Counted from the stretch's first letter, positions 9,054 to 19,831 are shown. The stretch: DNA of 64,000 bases from Sporosarcina sp. P13 (GCF_002743055.1 NZ_PDYM01000005.1:1-64000); one strand, 5' to 3'. The notes: generated by a model not told the origin, from the sequence alone. Program-made: numbers and translations.

Positions 9054-10520
9054 TCATTTTGTATAATTGCGTACCATTTCATGAACTTCTTCTATATTAC
9101 GTCTTTTGTTGTCCCAACACTTCTGACTTAAATCGACAGGATATTCTTCAGGATTCATGGAACGTTTATATTCCTCCCACAACAAATCTAGATTGCTGTT
9201 GGCATATTCACGAATAGCATAGACGGATGGATTTTCATAAATAACATCTCCACCGCGAATCACTTGTTCGTGGAGATTCACCGCTTTGAAATTCGTTACA
9301 AACTTTGAGATAAATGTATGCACTGGATGGAACATTTTAATACGTTCTTCTGATGCCGGATCCTCATCATGCATCGTAATATAGTCACCTTCTGCTTTAC
9401 CGTTTTCCAAATCTATAATTCGATACAGCTTTTTGCGTCCAGGCGTTGTCACTTTTTCTACATTCGCCGAGATCTTGATCGTATCTTCCATCTCACCATC
9501 ACTATTTTCAATCGATACAATTTTGTAGACCGCCCCAAGCGCTGGTTGATCGTAAGCTGTTATTAGCTTCGTACCGATTCCCCAAATGTCCACTTGGGCC
9601 CCCTGTGCTTTCAAGTTCAAAATCGTGTATTCATCCAAATCATTGGACACGACGATTTTAGCATCCGGGAAACCCGCTTCATCGAGCATACGGCGCGTTT
9701 CTTTGGATAAGAACGCAATATCTCCACTATCAAGTCGAACACCGATAAAGTTAATGCTATCGCCAAGTTCCTTAGCTACTTTGATTGCAGTAGGCACTCC
9801 AATTTTCAATGTGTTATACGTATCCACTAAGAATACGCAGTCTTTATGGCGCTGTGCATATACTTTGAACGCTGTATATTCGTCTTTATATGCTTGTACG
9901 AATGAATGGGCATGTGTGCCTGAGACAGTTAAACCGAAACGCTTCCCTGCTCGAACATTACTCGTTGACTCCGCTCCACCAATTATAGCTGCGCGTGCGC
10001 CCCATATCGCCGCATCCATTTCATGTGCACGACGACTACCGAACTCCATGACGATATCATCTTTCACTACTTGTTTAATACGGCTCGCTTTCGTACTGAT
10101 CAACGTCTGGTAATTCACGATATTAAGTAAAGCTGTTTCAATTAACTGTGCTTCAATAAGATTCGATTCAATCCGAATAATCGGTTCGTCAGCAAATACT
10201 AACTCCCCTTCCTTCATTGAATAGACGTCTCCTGTAAATCGGACATCTTTCAAATAATCAAGGAAGTCGTCAGCGAATCCAAGTTGTTCACGCAAATAAG
10301 CTAAATCGCTTTCAGTGAATGAAAACTCCTGTAAGTATTTTAATACATGCTCCAGGCCTGCAAAAACTGCATAGCCATTACCAAATGGGATTTTTCTGAA
10401 ATACACTTCGAATACAGCTTTCCTCTCGTGTACCCCATCTGCCCAGTAAGACTCTGCCATGTTTATTTGGTATAGGTCTGTGTGTAACGCTAAGCTGTCG
10501 TCTTGATATAATGAAGTCAT
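9054..10520 (-). CDS. pncB: Nicotinate phosphoribosyltransferase
   Basis: This 488-residue cytoplasmic enzyme makes nicotinate mononucleotide from nicotinate and PRPP, the entry step of the Preiss-Handler pathway. Family features include [14 protein letters not shown] at the N-terminus, [13 protein letters not shown] near residue 160 with the phosphorylated-histidine region GTHAHSF near 205, and [14 protein letters not shown] near 265. The ATG at 10520 follows AAGGAG at good spacing. It is cotranscribed with nadE (16-nt gap). Confidence 0.95.
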   Translation of the reverse strand: MTSLYQDDSLALHTDLYQINMAESYWADGVHERKAVFEVYFRKIPFGNGYAVFAGLEHVLKYLQEFSFTESDLAYLREQLGFADDFLDYLKDVRFTGDVYSMKEGELVFADEPIIRIESNLIEAQLIETALLNIVNYQTLISTKASRIKQVVKDDIVMEFGSRRAHEMDAAIWGARAAIIGGAESTSNVRAGKRFGLTVSGTHAHSFVQAYKDEYTAFKVYAQRHKDCVFLVDTYNTLKIGVPTAIKVAKELGDSINFIGVRLDSGDIAFLSKETRRMLDEAGFPDAKIVVSNDLDEYTILNLKAQGAQVDIWGIGTKLITAYDQPALGAVYKIVSIENSDGEMEDTIKISANVEKVTTPGRKKLYRIIDLENGKAEGDYITMHDEDPASEERIKMFHPVHTFISKFVTNFKAVNLHEQVIRGGDVIYENPSVYAIREYANSNLDLLWEEYKRSMNPEEYPVDLSQKCWDNKRRNIEEVHEMVRNYTK

Positions 10521-10543
10521 AGTCGTCTCCTTCTTCCGCTACA

Positions 10544-10560
10544 ATAATGGTTTCATTATA
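10544..10560 (-). promoter_or_regulatory. pncB: pncB promoter -10 with overlapping inverted repeat
   Basis: The minus strand has TATAAT (10555-10560) about 35 nt before the pncB start, overlapped by a perfect inverted repeat ATAATG-N4-CATTAT (10544-10559). The -35 is poor (TTGCGG at 19 nt). The repeat could be an operator for a niacin or NAD regulator, but I cannot match it to a known motif. Confidence 0.35.
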
Positions 10561-10700
10561 CACTATTTCCCCTTTCTCTCCGCAAAGTAACCATCTTCTG
10601 CATCTATTAAACATGAAACTTTTATTATTAGCATTTCATATATATAAAGGAGTGATGATAGTGAGTTCGATTTTACCTAATCACATGTACCTTCTTTATA

Positions 10701-11417
10701 TTAGGAATCACCCACCACAATATAAGTTGCTTTAACTGGACCATGTACACCTACGACTAAATTCATTTCGATATCAGCCGAGTTGCTTGGGCCGGTGATG
10801 AAGTTGATGCAGGAAGGCACCAATTCGCCGTTGTCGAGTTTTTCACGGATTAAATCGGCAGCTTGTGTAATTCTCGGAACAAGGGTACTTTTCGGGATTA
10901 TAGCTATATAATGTGTCGGTAGCAAACTGACGGAGCGTCCTTTGTCTGCGCTACTGAATAGCACGACAGTACCTGATTCTGCAAGTGTCAGATCACTGAA
11001 TGTGATACCGACATTCGCTTGCTCGGCTCGTACGATATTCTTATCGCCAAGTGTCGTGTCCCAACTGTTCACTTCCATCTCTTCAGAAGGCCACTTTGTC
11101 TCAATTAAATCAGACAAGCCAAATTCTGCAAAGCGTGGATCTTTCCAAAGTGATAATGGTCCGCCACCATATAACTTAACTGTTTCGTTCAGCGCATTCG
11201 CCAAATTTGCAAGTGTTGTCTCAACTAAATCCGTATGAATCTGTTGGCATTGTTTTCGAAGTACTTCAAGCAATTCATCTGCAGAAGCATCTGTAAGTAC
11301 CGCACGTTGTGGTTGATACTTCCATACCGGTTTCTCCACTTGCATTTTCGGCTCTCTACCAAGCCGCGTTGCAATTTCTCCTAGAAAACTATCACGGTTT
11401 TGAATTGTTCCTGCCAT
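10701..11417 (-). CDS. lutC: Lactate utilization protein C (LUD domain)
   Basis: LutC is the 238-residue LUD-domain subunit of the LutABC L-lactate oxidation system, which lets Bacilli grow on lactate by oxidising it to pyruvate. The C-terminal half carries the LUD core (GITFSDLTLAESGTVVLFSS, then a conserved ITGPSNSADIE motif). ATG at 11417 lies a few bases after the lutB stop with AAAGGGGG in the lutB tail as ribosome binding site. No clear terminator follows it. Confidence 0.95.
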   Translation of the reverse strand: MAGTIQNRDSFLGEIATRLGREPKMQVEKPVWKYQPQRAVLTDASADELLEVLRKQCQQIHTDLVETTLANLANALNETVKLYGGGPLSLWKDPRFAEFGLSDLIETKWPSEEMEVNSWDTTLGDKNIVRAEQANVGITFSDLTLAESGTVVLFSSADKGRSVSLLPTHYIAIIPKSTLVPRITQAADLIREKLDNGELVPSCINFITGPSNSADIEMNLVVGVHGPVKATYIVVGDS

Positions 11418-11419
11418 GT

Positions 11420-12841
11420 TTATTTACCCCCTTTCTGATCATAAAACCAATCACGGAAGCGCGTGTTACCTACTGCAGGAAATTCTCGCAAGTCCGTCCA
11501 ATCTTTTAATGGACCAGGTCCTTTTGAAATTCGGTTATTTTTCGTTAATGGCTTCATTGCAGTCGATGCCACTTTCGCACCCATCGAATATAGCGGATTA
11601 GATGAAGCTCCGATTCCAAATGCTTTCATGGCAAGTTTTTCTGAAATAGGCGAACGACCTTCCTCTTCCACGATGACTCGTCGATGCTGATGAAGTAATT
11701 CATGAAGTGGGATTTTCACTGGGCAAGCATCTGTACAAGCTCCGCATAATGTGGAGGCAAAAGGTAATTCTTTGAAATCATCATAGCCACCAAGCAAAGG
11801 CGATAGCACCGCACCGATCGGCCCTGAATAAATCGAGCCATACGAGTGACCACCGATATGACGATACACTGGACAAACATTGACGCATGCTGCACAACGA
11901 ATACATTGCAACACCGATTGGAATTCAGTACCTAGAATTTCTGAACGACCATTATCAACTATCACCAAATGAAATTCTTCCGGTCCATCGGCGTCCCCTG
12001 CATCTCTAGGACCAGTTAGTGCCGTGACATAACTAGTCAACTTCTGTCCGACCGCACTGCGAGTCAATAAACTGACTAACACTTCAAATTCCTCAAATGA
12101 AGGAACGATACGCTCCATGCCCATTACCGTAATCTGCGTTTTCGGCAGAGCAGATACTAGACGCGCATTCCCTTCATTCGTTACGAGACTAATCGAACCT
12201 GTTTCCGCGATGGCAAAGTTACAGCCAGTGATCCCGATATCCGCCGCCAAAAATTCCTGTCTCAGCTTTTCACGTGCATGTAATGCCAATTCCTCTGGTT
12301 TCGACGTGTTCTTATAATCGAGTTTTTCGGTGAATACAGCACGAATTTGTTCTCGGTTTTTATGGAGTGCCGGAGCCACGATATGCGATGGTGGATCGTG
12401 ATCATCTACTTGTAGAATATACTCCCCTAAATCTGTCTCGATGACTTCGCAACCAGCTTCTTCTAATACCGCATTCAAATTAATTTCCTCTGTCACCATC
12501 GATTTTGATTTAACAACTTTCTTACCTTCTTTTTTCACTATGACGTCACGAACGTAAGCGCTTGCTTCTTGTGCTGTTTTAGCAAAGAATACATGACCTC
12601 CACGCTCCGCTACGTTCTCACTTAGTTGATATAAATAATAGTCTAGATTTTCTAGTACATGCTGACGGATTTCTTCACCATGAGAGCGCCACTCTTCCCA
12701 GCTTCCGAGTTCTTCAGCAGCATCCAGCTGACGACTATGCAATCTCTCCTGTGCACTTGCCACTGCTTTACGCATAAAGTCATCGGAAATATTGTCCTTT
12801 GTACGCTCATTGAAGTTTTTCGTGCTAAATTTCATCGACAT
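11420..12841 (-). CDS. lutB: Lactate utilization iron-sulfur protein B
   Basis: This 473-residue protein combines a LUD domain (about 60-300) with a ferredoxin-like domain carrying two cysteine clusters for [4Fe-4S] binding, [12 protein letters not shown] near 310 and CGACTDACP near 360. It is the electron-transfer subunit of LutABC. Three ATGs occur close together; ATG at 12841 is chosen because GAGGTG lies seven bases before it. It sits between lutA and lutC with gaps of only 17 and 2 nt. Confidence 0.95.
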   Translation of the reverse strand: MSMKFSTKNFNERTKDNISDDFMRKAVASAQERLHSRQLDAAEELGSWEEWRSHGEEIRQHVLENLDYYLYQLSENVAERGGHVFFAKTAQEASAYVRDVIVKKEGKKVVKSKSMVTEEINLNAVLEEAGCEVIETDLGEYILQVDDHDPPSHIVAPALHKNREQIRAVFTEKLDYKNTSKPEELALHAREKLRQEFLAADIGITGCNFAIAETGSISLVTNEGNARLVSALPKTQITVMGMERIVPSFEEFEVLVSLLTRSAVGQKLTSYVTALTGPRDAGDADGPEEFHLVIVDNGRSEILGTEFQSVLQCIRCAACVNVCPVYRHIGGHSYGSIYSGPIGAVLSPLLGGYDDFKELPFASTLCGACTDACPVKIPLHELLHQHRRVIVEEEGRSPISEKLAMKAFGIGASSNPLYSMGAKVASTAMKPLTKNNRISKGPGPLKDWTDLREFPAVGNTRFRDWFYDQKGGK

Positions 12842-12858
12842 AAACATTCACCTCATTT

Positions 12859-13578
12859 CTATTCGCGGCTATTCAGTACTTGCGCTATGTGCATGACGCG
12901 AATCGACTTGCCTGTTCGCTCTGCGCGTCCACCGATATTCATCAGACATCCGCAATCCGCTCCGATTAAGTAATCCACTTCCGTTTCCATCGCACTGTTT
13001 ACCTTCTCGTCTACCATCTGTTCTGAAATATCGCCCATTTTGACAGAAAATGTCCCACCGAATCCACAGCAATTATGACCGTTCGGTAATGGGATCATTT
13101 CTAAACCTTCGACTTGGGCAAGTAATTTCTTTGGTTGTTCTTTCGCTCCTAGTAATCTCGTCATATGGCACGACGGATGATAGGTTGCTTTTCCCGTTAG
13201 TTTCGCACCAACATTTTCAACTTCTAAAACATCTACTAAAAACTGCGTGAACTCATACGTTTTATCCGCAAGTTTCTGTGCTTTGTCTCTCCACTGTAAA
13301 TCATCATTGAATACTTCTGGATACAATTTGAACATCCTTGCGCAAGACCCTGATGGTGTGACAATATATTCAGCGTGTTCGAATGTCTTAATCATGTTTT
13401 TCATCGCAGCCTTTGAACTTTCTACGTAACCGCTATTATAAGCCGGCTGGCCGCAACATACTTGCCCTTTAGGAAACGACAGTTCACACCCTTGTCGCTC
13501 TAACACTTCTACCATGTCTTTTCCCACGTCAGCATAAAACATATCTACTAAGCATGTGATAAATAAACTAACTTTCAT
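12859..13578 (-). CDS. lutA: Lactate utilization protein A (CCG-domain)
   Basis: LutA is a 239-residue protein of the GlpC/HdrB type with two cysteine-rich CCG domains, visible as [10 protein letters not shown] near residue 40 and [14 protein letters not shown] near 170, each expected to help bind an iron-sulfur cluster. The start is ATG at 13578, preceded by AAAGGGGTG; the upstream GTG lies too close to that site. It is the first gene of lutABC. Its expected GntR repressor is missing except for a remnant directly upstream. Confidence 0.95.
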   Translation of the reverse strand: MKVSLFITCLVDMFYADVGKDMVEVLERQGCELSFPKGQVCCGQPAYNSGYVESSKAAMKNMIKTFEHAEYIVTPSGSCARMFKLYPEVFNDDLQWRDKAQKLADKTYEFTQFLVDVLEVENVGAKLTGKATYHPSCHMTRLLGAKEQPKKLLAQVEGLEMIPLPNGHNCCGFGGTFSVKMGDISEQMVDEKVNSAMETEVDYLIGADCGCLMNIGGRAERTGKSIRVMHIAQVLNSRE

Positions 13579-13694
13579 ATTCACTCACCCCTTTAAAAGA
13601 AATCAAGTCACTTCTATGTGCATACAATCCGCTGTCGTATCTCAATCTATTCCATCGCACACGCGGAAGTCAATGTTTTTAGAATAGTCAATCT

Positions 13695-13832
13695 TCAAGT
13701 GCCGGAATTCTCCCCTATTTGTGGAACTGAATCTAATTTATCTACAAGCGTTAATTCGCCACAACGTATTAATTCTACTAACGTTTCCGCTACTACTTCG
13801 TAAATCTTTTTCGGCTTAAAATATTTGTATTT
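13695..13832 (-). pseudogene. Remnant of a GntR-type regulator (lutR-like) N-terminus
   Basis: On the minus strand an open frame without a start codon encodes about 45 residues resembling the beginning of a GntR winged-helix domain: KPKKIYEVVAETLVELI, then GELTLVDKLDSVPQIGE, ending at TGA (13695-13697). Family members read KKIYEQ(I/V)AE...IKxGELKPGDKLxSVxxLAE and then continue with the recognition helix, which is absent here. The expected ATG is replaced by GCA. Its position directly upstream of lutA, where Bacillus has lutR in some strains, supports a deleted local repressor. The homology call is from memory of the family pattern. Confidence 0.6.
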
Positions 13833-13910
13833 TGCGTTCGGCCACTCTTGTCTTGTGAAATCATTATAGTCTATATTTGTCTACCATGTGCATTCTATAT
13901 ATTTAAAAGA

Positions 13911-13955
13911 CAAAAAAACTAGAAAGAGCAAAGTCTAGCTAGCTCTTTCTAGTTT
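13911..13955. terminator. Terminator behind the thiC-linked small gene
   Basis: ACTAGAAAGAGC and GCTCTTTCTAGT form a 12-bp hairpin; on the minus strand it is followed by seven T residues. It directly follows the stop codon of the 56-codon gene at 13958-14128, supporting that gene as the true end of the thiC transcript. Confidence 0.85.
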
Positions 13956-13957
13956 AC

Positions 13958-14128
13958 TTAGTAATGAATACTTTCTACGAACTTGCATTTCTCACATTCT
14001 CGATGTGTAGTTGATTCTGTAAATCGATGAATGCAATTAGCTTGTATCTCGTTTAATTGCAATTCCAATTGACGCAAACTTTGACGTTGTAAAGCAATGA
14101 GATGTACTAACGAATTCGCCGTTGACAT
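13958..14128 (-). CDS. Small CxxC protein downstream of thiC, 56 residues
   Basis: I do not recognise this gene. The ATG at 14128 has a textbook ribosome binding site (AAGGAGTG) and begins 16 nt after the thiC stop; the frame ends at TAA 13958-13960, right before a strong terminator. The predicted product has an amphipathic, glutamine- and leucine-rich helix (residues 10-30, LRQLELQLNEIQ) followed by a Cys/His-rich tail: NCIHRF, then HRECEKCKF with Cys45 and Cys48. The CxxC plus nearby Cys and His could bind a metal. Its place in the TPP-riboswitch operon suggests coexpression with thiamin pyrimidine synthesis, but no function can be stated. Confidence 0.7.
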   Translation of the reverse strand: MSTANSLVHLIALQRQSLRQLELQLNEIQANCIHRFTESTTHRECEKCKFVESIHY

Positions 14129-14144
14129 ATGACTCACTCCTTAT

Positions 14145-15953
<1,809 letters not shown>

Positions 15954-15978
15954 CTACATACAAGTAAAGGGAATCGAC

Positions 15979-16018
15979 GAAAAAAAGACCAGTCCCATCG
16001 TAATGGACCTGGCCTTCT
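15979..16018 (-). terminator. thiC: TPP riboswitch expression-platform terminator
   Basis: On the minus strand GGCCAGGTCC, a short loop and GGGACTGGTC are followed by seven T residues, about 60 nt before the thiC start. It lies just downstream of the TPP aptamer and should stop transcription when TPP is bound. Confidence 0.88.
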
Positions 16019-16049
16019 AAAACGCACAAATAAGCACGTCGATTGAAAG

Positions 16050-16156
16050 ATAAAACTTCCCCACGCTGGTACGAGCCAGATCAGGTCCAAAGAGTTCGGA
16101 ATGCTTGCGATTCATTTCATTCCATCTCAGTCCAGTTTAGCTGGACACCCCTAGTT
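16050..16156 (-). ncRNA. TPP riboswitch (THI element)
   Basis: The minus strand contains the THI-box hallmarks in order: an AGGGGTGTCC opening helix, the CTGAGA motif, GACCTGATCTGG, and the closing ACCAGCGTGGGGAAG. It is placed 130 nt before thiC and upstream of a terminator. It should lower thiC expression when thiamin pyrophosphate is abundant. Confidence 0.95.
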
Positions 16157-16207
16157 ATGATTATTAAATTGTCGAACATTTCCATTTTAGCATAGACTTC
16201 TACATTG

Positions 16208-16720
16208 TCAACCAATTGTCTTTGAACTATTTTCCAACTGATGCAACTGCGCCTTTACTTCTTTTCCATCTCGGTACCCCGACAAGCTACCGTCTTTTCC
16301 AACGACCCGATGACAGGGAATCACTAGCAGCAACGGATTATTTCCGATGGCAGAAGCTACTGCTCGAACAGCAGATGGTTTGCCAATGCTATTAGCAATG
16401 ACTGAATAACTGACCGTGTCCCCATAAGGTATTTCTTGAAGGGCGTGCCATACTTGAAGTTGGAATGGCGTGCCTTGTCGATCAATCGGCAAGTCTATAA
16501 AATCTGTCTGTACACCAGATAAATACTTAGCAATTTCATTTGCATAAGTTGCCAACCTATTAGCACCTTTCACCATTTCTACTTTACCGAATTTCTTGTA
16601 ACACCAGTCGAACATACATTGTTCGCTATCGTCAGCCAATCCTACGTAACAAAGACCTTGTTCAGTAGCTGCCAACGTTACTTGCCATTTAACAAATTGA
16701 AACTTGGTCCAATACACCAA
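16208..16720 (-). CDS. ogt: Methylated-DNA--protein-cysteine S-methyltransferase
   Basis: This 170-residue protein removes alkyl groups from O6-methylguanine in DNA and transfers them irreversibly to its own cysteine. The active-site motif PCHRVVG lies near residue 140, preceded by the helix-turn-helix region (PYGDTVSYSVIANSIGKPSAVRAV). The TTG start at 16718-16720 lies eight bases after AAAGGGTG. It is downstream of a pair of SMR transporter genes on the same strand with about a 20-nt gap, so cotranscription is likely. Confidence 0.93.
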   Translation of the reverse strand: MVYWTKFQFVKWQVTLAATEQGLCYVGLADDSEQCMFDWCYKKFGKVEMVKGANRLATYANEIAKYLSGVQTDFIDLPIDRQGTPFQLQVWHALQEIPYGDTVSYSVIANSIGKPSAVRAVASAIGNNPLLLVIPCHRVVGKDGSLSGYRDGKEVKAQLHQLENSSKTIG

Positions 16721-16739
16721 TACCTTTACACCCTTTCAG

Positions 16740-17054
16740 TTAGCCGAATAACTTCAAACCAACAGCCCCTACTATAATTAACGATAAAAAGAAGATGCGC
16801 TTAACGCTAGCAGACTCTTTAAAAATGACAATCCCCATTACTACCGCACCCGCCGCACCAAAGCCTGTCCAGATAGCATAAGCTGTACTCATTTGAATTT
16901 CACGCATAGCAAGGGATAGAAATACAAAGCCAAAGCTAAAGATGCCCACAATAAGAAATAATCGTTTCATCGAACGCTTCTGTAAATAATAATTGATACT
17001 TATGACACCAAAAATCTCTCCTAGACTGGCAATCACTAAGTAGACCCAAGCCAT
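16740..17054 (-). CDS. Small multidrug resistance protein (YkkD-like subunit)
   Basis: The 104-residue protein has four membrane helices and the SMR signature: Glu13 in helix 1 (LGEIFGV), the TAYAIWTGFGAAG motif near 58-70, and a C-terminal ISLIIVGAVGLKL type helix. It pairs with the next upstream gene, two nt away, and the two are similar to the YkkC/YkkD or other two-gene SMR exporters, which work as a heterodimer exporting small cations such as guanidinium or quaternary ammonium compounds. The start ATG at 17054 has AAGGAGG before it. Confidence 0.88.
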   Translation of the reverse strand: MAWVYLVIASLGEIFGVISINYYLQKRSMKRLFLIVGIFSFGFVFLSLAMREIQMSTAYAIWTGFGAAGAVVMGIVIFKESASVKRIFFLSLIIVGAVGLKLFG

Positions 17055-17056
17055 GA

Positions 17057-17389
17057 TTAATCGCCTCCTTGCTGATCGGCTTCATCCGTTGTCATCTTAA
17101 TACCGACGACTCCGATTACAATCAACGCGATAAATGACAAGGTGATCCATGTGAAGCCTGCTTTGAAAACAAGTATATCCACTATTAAAATCGCAGCGGC
17201 TCCTGCTCCCGTAAATACAGCATAAACAGTTCCTGATGGGAGTTTCTCACACGCTTTAATGATGAAGTAAAAACTACTGATAATCGCTACGGTCGTACCA
17301 GCCCATTGCAAAAAAGTCCCCGAGTAGCGTAATCCAACTACCCAAAAGATCTCTACGAGCGCCGCTAAAGCGACATAACCCCAAGCCAA
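17057..17389 (-). CDS. Small multidrug resistance protein (YkkC-like subunit)
   Basis: The 110-residue, four-helix SMR protein carries Glu13 (LVEIFWVVGL), the GTVYAVFTGAGAA motif near 53-66 and a C-terminal tail rich in acidic residues and glycine that resembles YkkC. The TTG start at 17387-17389 follows AAAGGGG. It forms a heterodimer candidate with the downstream SMR gene. The leader is only about 70 nt to metI's region and carries no ykkC-type guanidine riboswitch, so the substrate cannot be taken from regulation. Confidence 0.88.
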   Translation of the reverse strand: MAWGYVALAALVEIFWVVGLRYSGTFLQWAGTTVAIISSFYFIIKACEKLPSGTVYAVFTGAGAAAILIVDILVFKAGFTWITLSFIALIVIGVVGIKMTTDEADQQGGD

Positions 17390-17541
17390 TGCGTTCGTCC
17401 CCTTTCACTCACTACGTACCTTTTAGTATAACAAATCTTTAGGCGGAACAAAAAATGAACCCATCATCTAAGAGGGTGACTTGCATCTACTATGTCCGCA
17501 TGATAGAATGAGTTTGTCTATAGTATTGCCTATATTATGAA

Positions 17542-17652
17542 TATTCTTATCGAGAGAGACGGAGGGATAGGCCCAAAGATGTCTCAGCAACCAGCCGTAT
17601 CGGCATGGTGCTAATTCCAAGGGTGAACACTCACCTTGAAGATGAGTATATG
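17542..17652 (+). ncRNA. SAM-I riboswitch (S box)
   Basis: The plus strand shows the S-box core: CTTATCGAGAGAGACGGAGG, the GGATAGGCCC block, a CAGCAACC motif, CGGCATGGTGCTAATTCC and a closing helix GATGAGTAT that pairs with the 5' arm. It lies about 80 nt before metI and is followed by a terminator-like hairpin. Binding of S-adenosylmethionine should switch metI off. Confidence 0.95.
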
Positions 17653-17671
17653 ACAAACTAACTTGTATGTT

Positions 17672-17711
17672 CGAGGGCCTATTCGAAAAGAAGAGGTCTT
17701 TTTTTATTTTT
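17672..17711 (+). terminator. metI: SAM riboswitch terminator
   Basis: GGGCCT and AGGTCT form a short stem with wobble pairs, followed by TTTTTTTATTTTT, just upstream of metI. It is the likely expression platform of the S box; the stem is weaker than typical. Confidence 0.6.
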
Positions 17712-17730
17712 CTAAGGGGGATGAAGGTTG

Positions 17731-18861
17731 ATGACAAACAACGGATTAGAAACAAGATTAGTACAATTAGGAAATAACACAGATAAGAGAACTGGTGCGG
17801 TCAATACCCCTATTTACTTATCGACTGCTTATCATCATGAAGGACTTGGAAAATCTACTGGATATGATTACACGCGAACAAAAAATCCGACACGCTCCGT
17901 TCTAGAAGAGGGAATCGCTAATCTAGAAACCGGCGATCAAGGGTTTGCTTGTAGCTCTGGAATGGCAGCAATTCAGCTAATTCTATCTCTGTTCAAAACA
18001 GGCGATGAAATACTTGCGCCCGAAGATTTGTATGGTGGAACCTATCGTTTGTTCAATCAATACGAACAAACGTATCAGATTACGACACGCTACTTATCAT
18101 TTGAAGATGTCGCGGAAGTGGAACAGGCAATTACAGAGCGCACAAAAGCAATATTCTTGGAAACGCCTACAAATCCGCTTATGTTGAATATAAATATTTC
18201 AATCTATGCAGCGCTCGCAAAAAAGCACAACTTACTGTTAGTTGTCGATAATACATTCTTAACACCCTATTTCCAGCGTCCGATTGAAGAAGGTGCAGAT
18301 ATCGTCATCCATAGCGCAACAAAATATATCGGTGGGCATAATGACGTGCTTGCTGGTCTAGTTGTCGCAAAAGGTGAAGAACTTTGCGAGCGTTTGTTCA
18401 CGAATCATAACGCGATTGGTGCAACACTTTCTCCACTTGATTCATGGCTCATTGTCCGCGGGCTGAAAACGTTACACTTACGTATGAAACAACATGATGC
18501 CAATGCAAAAGCGATGGTTGCCTATTTGGAAGAAGAACCTTTAATTGTGGATGTGCTCTATGCGGGAATCGGTGGCATGGTATCTTTCCGTGTACAAAAT
18601 AGCGAATGGGTTGGTCCATTCCTAGAAAATATGCAACTTATTTCATTTGCGGAGAGCCTTGGCGGAGTGGAAAGTTTCATCACATACCCAACGACACAAA
18701 CACATATGGATATTCCAATCGAAGAACGGAATCGTCGCGGCGTCGATGATCGTCTACTACGTTTTTCTGTAGGCGTTGAAGATATTGAAGATTTAATCGC
18801 CGATGTTAAACAAGCACTTTATGCTGCAAAAGAGGCAGTAGAAGGCGTGAAAGTTCAATAA
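17731..18861 (+). CDS. metI: Cystathionine gamma-synthase / O-acetylhomoserine thiolyase-type PLP enzyme
   Basis: The 376-residue PLP enzyme belongs to the Cys/Met metabolism family and most resembles MetI of Bacillus, which joins O-acetylhomoserine with cysteine (or sulfide) in methionine synthesis. Motifs: YDYTRTKNPTR near 50, SSGMAAIQ near 78, DLYGGTYRLF near 104, VIHSATKYIGGHND near 195 with the PLP lysine in SATKY, and the SLGGVESFITYP region near 310. The ATG at 17731 lies ten bases after AAGGGGG; a TTG directly before it is an alternative. In Bacillus metI is followed by metC, but here a terminator follows at once, so metC must be elsewhere or absent. Confidence 0.93.
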   Translation: MTNNGLETRLVQLGNNTDKRTGAVNTPIYLSTAYHHEGLGKSTGYDYTRTKNPTRSVLEEGIANLETGDQGFACSSGMAAIQLILSLFKTGDEILAPEDLYGGTYRLFNQYEQTYQITTRYLSFEDVAEVEQAITERTKAIFLETPTNPLMLNINISIYAALAKKHNLLLVVDNTFLTPYFQRPIEEGADIVIHSATKYIGGHNDVLAGLVVAKGEELCERLFTNHNAIGATLSPLDSWLIVRGLKTLHLRMKQHDANAKAMVAYLEEEPLIVDVLYAGIGGMVSFRVQNSEWVGPFLENMQLISFAESLGGVESFITYPTTQTHMDIPIEERNRRGVDDRLLRFSVGVEDIEDLIADVKQALYAAKEAVEGVKVQ

Positions 18862-18895
18862 GTTTACTTGTCTTAGAATTTTTCATAAAGATACA

Positions 18896-18926
18896 AAAAA
18901 GACATCCAACTAGGATGTCTTTTTTG
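18896..18926. terminator. Bidirectional terminator between metI and a small membrane gene
   Basis: GACATCC-N5-GGATGTC is flanked by AAAAAA on the left and TTTTTT on the right. It serves metI on the plus strand and the convergent small membrane gene on the minus strand. Confidence 0.88.
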
Positions 18927-18928
18927 CA

Positions 18929-19111
18929 TTAATGAGCTTGCTGCCATTTTTTCTTTTCATTTGAGTAAACGACTGCTGCCGGGGCTGCAATGAATGCTAG
19001 TGCTGCGATTCCCGCTAACATACCTGTCATCTCTTGGTTTCCTAAAGAAAATCCTGCTGCTGCACCAAATCCGATTCCTGCCAAAACTGCCAACACAACT
19101 ACTTTATACAT
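18929..19111 (-). CDS. Small membrane protein, 60 residues
   Basis: No family is recognised. The product has two hydrophobic helices (residues 2-20 and 28-49, rich in Ala and Gly), a short connecting loop (SLGNQEM) and a basic tail (NEKKKWQQAH), so both ends are probably inside the cell. The ATG at 19111 is preceded by AAAGGTCGGGGTG. It ends two bases before a strong terminator, which supports it over the overlapping plus-strand frames. Confidence 0.6.
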   Translation of the reverse strand: MYKVVVLAVLAGIGFGAAAGFSLGNQEMTGMLAGIAALAFIAAPAAVVYSNEKKKWQQAH

Positions 19112-19271
19112 TGTACACCCCGACCTTTCAAGTTATGATTCCGAATATTTCGTTGCTTTTAGCATACTCCCATTGAGAACGTTTTTCAAGTATAAATGAG
19201 AATATTTTTCATTGAATGATTAATTTATTTGTAGTCTATGCAGTGAAGGAAAAAGTTATGTTTGTTCACGT

Positions 19272-19306
19272 CAAAAAAAGGCCCAAGCAAACTACTTGGA
19301 CCTTTT
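19272..19306 (-). terminator. Intrinsic terminator of the PfpI-family gene
   Basis: On the minus strand GGTCCAAG, a seven-base loop and CTTGGGCC are followed by TTTTTTT, about ten nt after the stop codon of the gene at 19316-19831. Confidence 0.85.
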
Positions 19307-19315
19307 CATGTATAA

Positions 19316-19831
19316 TTATTTCGCTAGTAACTTCAATGACTCGCGATTGAATGCTGGAATATCGTCTGGTTGACGACTTGTAACAAGCTGATTTTGACAG
19401 ACGACTACTTCTTTGTCTGCAAACTTTGCACCCGCATACTCCATATCGACGCGAATAGATTTATACCCTGTTGCGTCACGTCCTTCTAAAGTCTTTGCTG
19501 TAATTAACAGCTGAGGTCCGTGACAGATTGCGAATACTGGTTTGTCTGCATCCATGAACTCTTTGGCAAACTTTACGAAACGGTCGTCCCCACGCAAAAT
19601 ATCCGGTGAGAATCCACCTGGAATGAATAATGCATCATAATCAGACGACTTCACATTATCAATTGATTTATCTAGTTTCACTGCTGTATTCTCTTTCATA
19701 CCCGTAACTTCCGCTCCAGCTTCCGTCCCAATGACTTCCATTTCATGACCAGCATCTTTATAAGCCTTCGCTGGTTTCAGATACTCTGAGTCTTCAAACA
19801 TATCTCCTAATACCGTTGCAATTTTAGCCAT
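19316..19831 (-). CDS. yfkM: DJ-1/PfpI family protein (general stress protein 18-like)
   Basis: This 171-residue cytoplasmic protein has the PfpI/DJ-1 nucleophile elbow with Cys in AICHGPQLL near residue 104 and the preceding IPGGFSPDILR region with the partner Glu/Arg network. It resembles Bacillus general stress protein 18 (YfkM). Members act as glyoxalase, deglycase or protease-like enzymes; the true activity here is not evident. The start ATG at 19831 has AAGGAG nine bases before it; the upstream GTG overlaps that site. It is monocistronic, with its own terminator. Confidence 0.88.
   Translation of the reverse strand: MAKIATVLGDMFEDSEYLKPAKAYKDAGHEMEVIGTEAGAEVTGMKENTAVKLDKSIDNVKSSDYDALFIPGGFSPDILRGDDRFVKFAKEFMDADKPVFAICHGPQLLITAKTLEGRDATGYKSIRVDMEYAGAKFADKEVVVCQNQLVTSRQPDDIPAFNRESLKLLAK

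Noticed and set aside
9586..10113. 175-codon plus-strand open frame
   Set aside because: It lies fully antisense to pncB, has no ribosome binding site and encodes no recognisable protein.
10661..10735. A 24-codon GTG frame with a strong AAAGGAGTG ribosome binding site on the plus strand, overlapping the 3' end of lutC
   Set aside because: It is very short, antisense to the end of lutC and has no promoter, terminator or family match; the site is probably chance.
13736..13760. CcpA cre-like sequence (ACAAGCGTTAAT) upstream of lutABC
   Set aside because: It deviates from the cre consensus at several positions and lies inside the GntR-like remnant, where the bases are explained by coding history.
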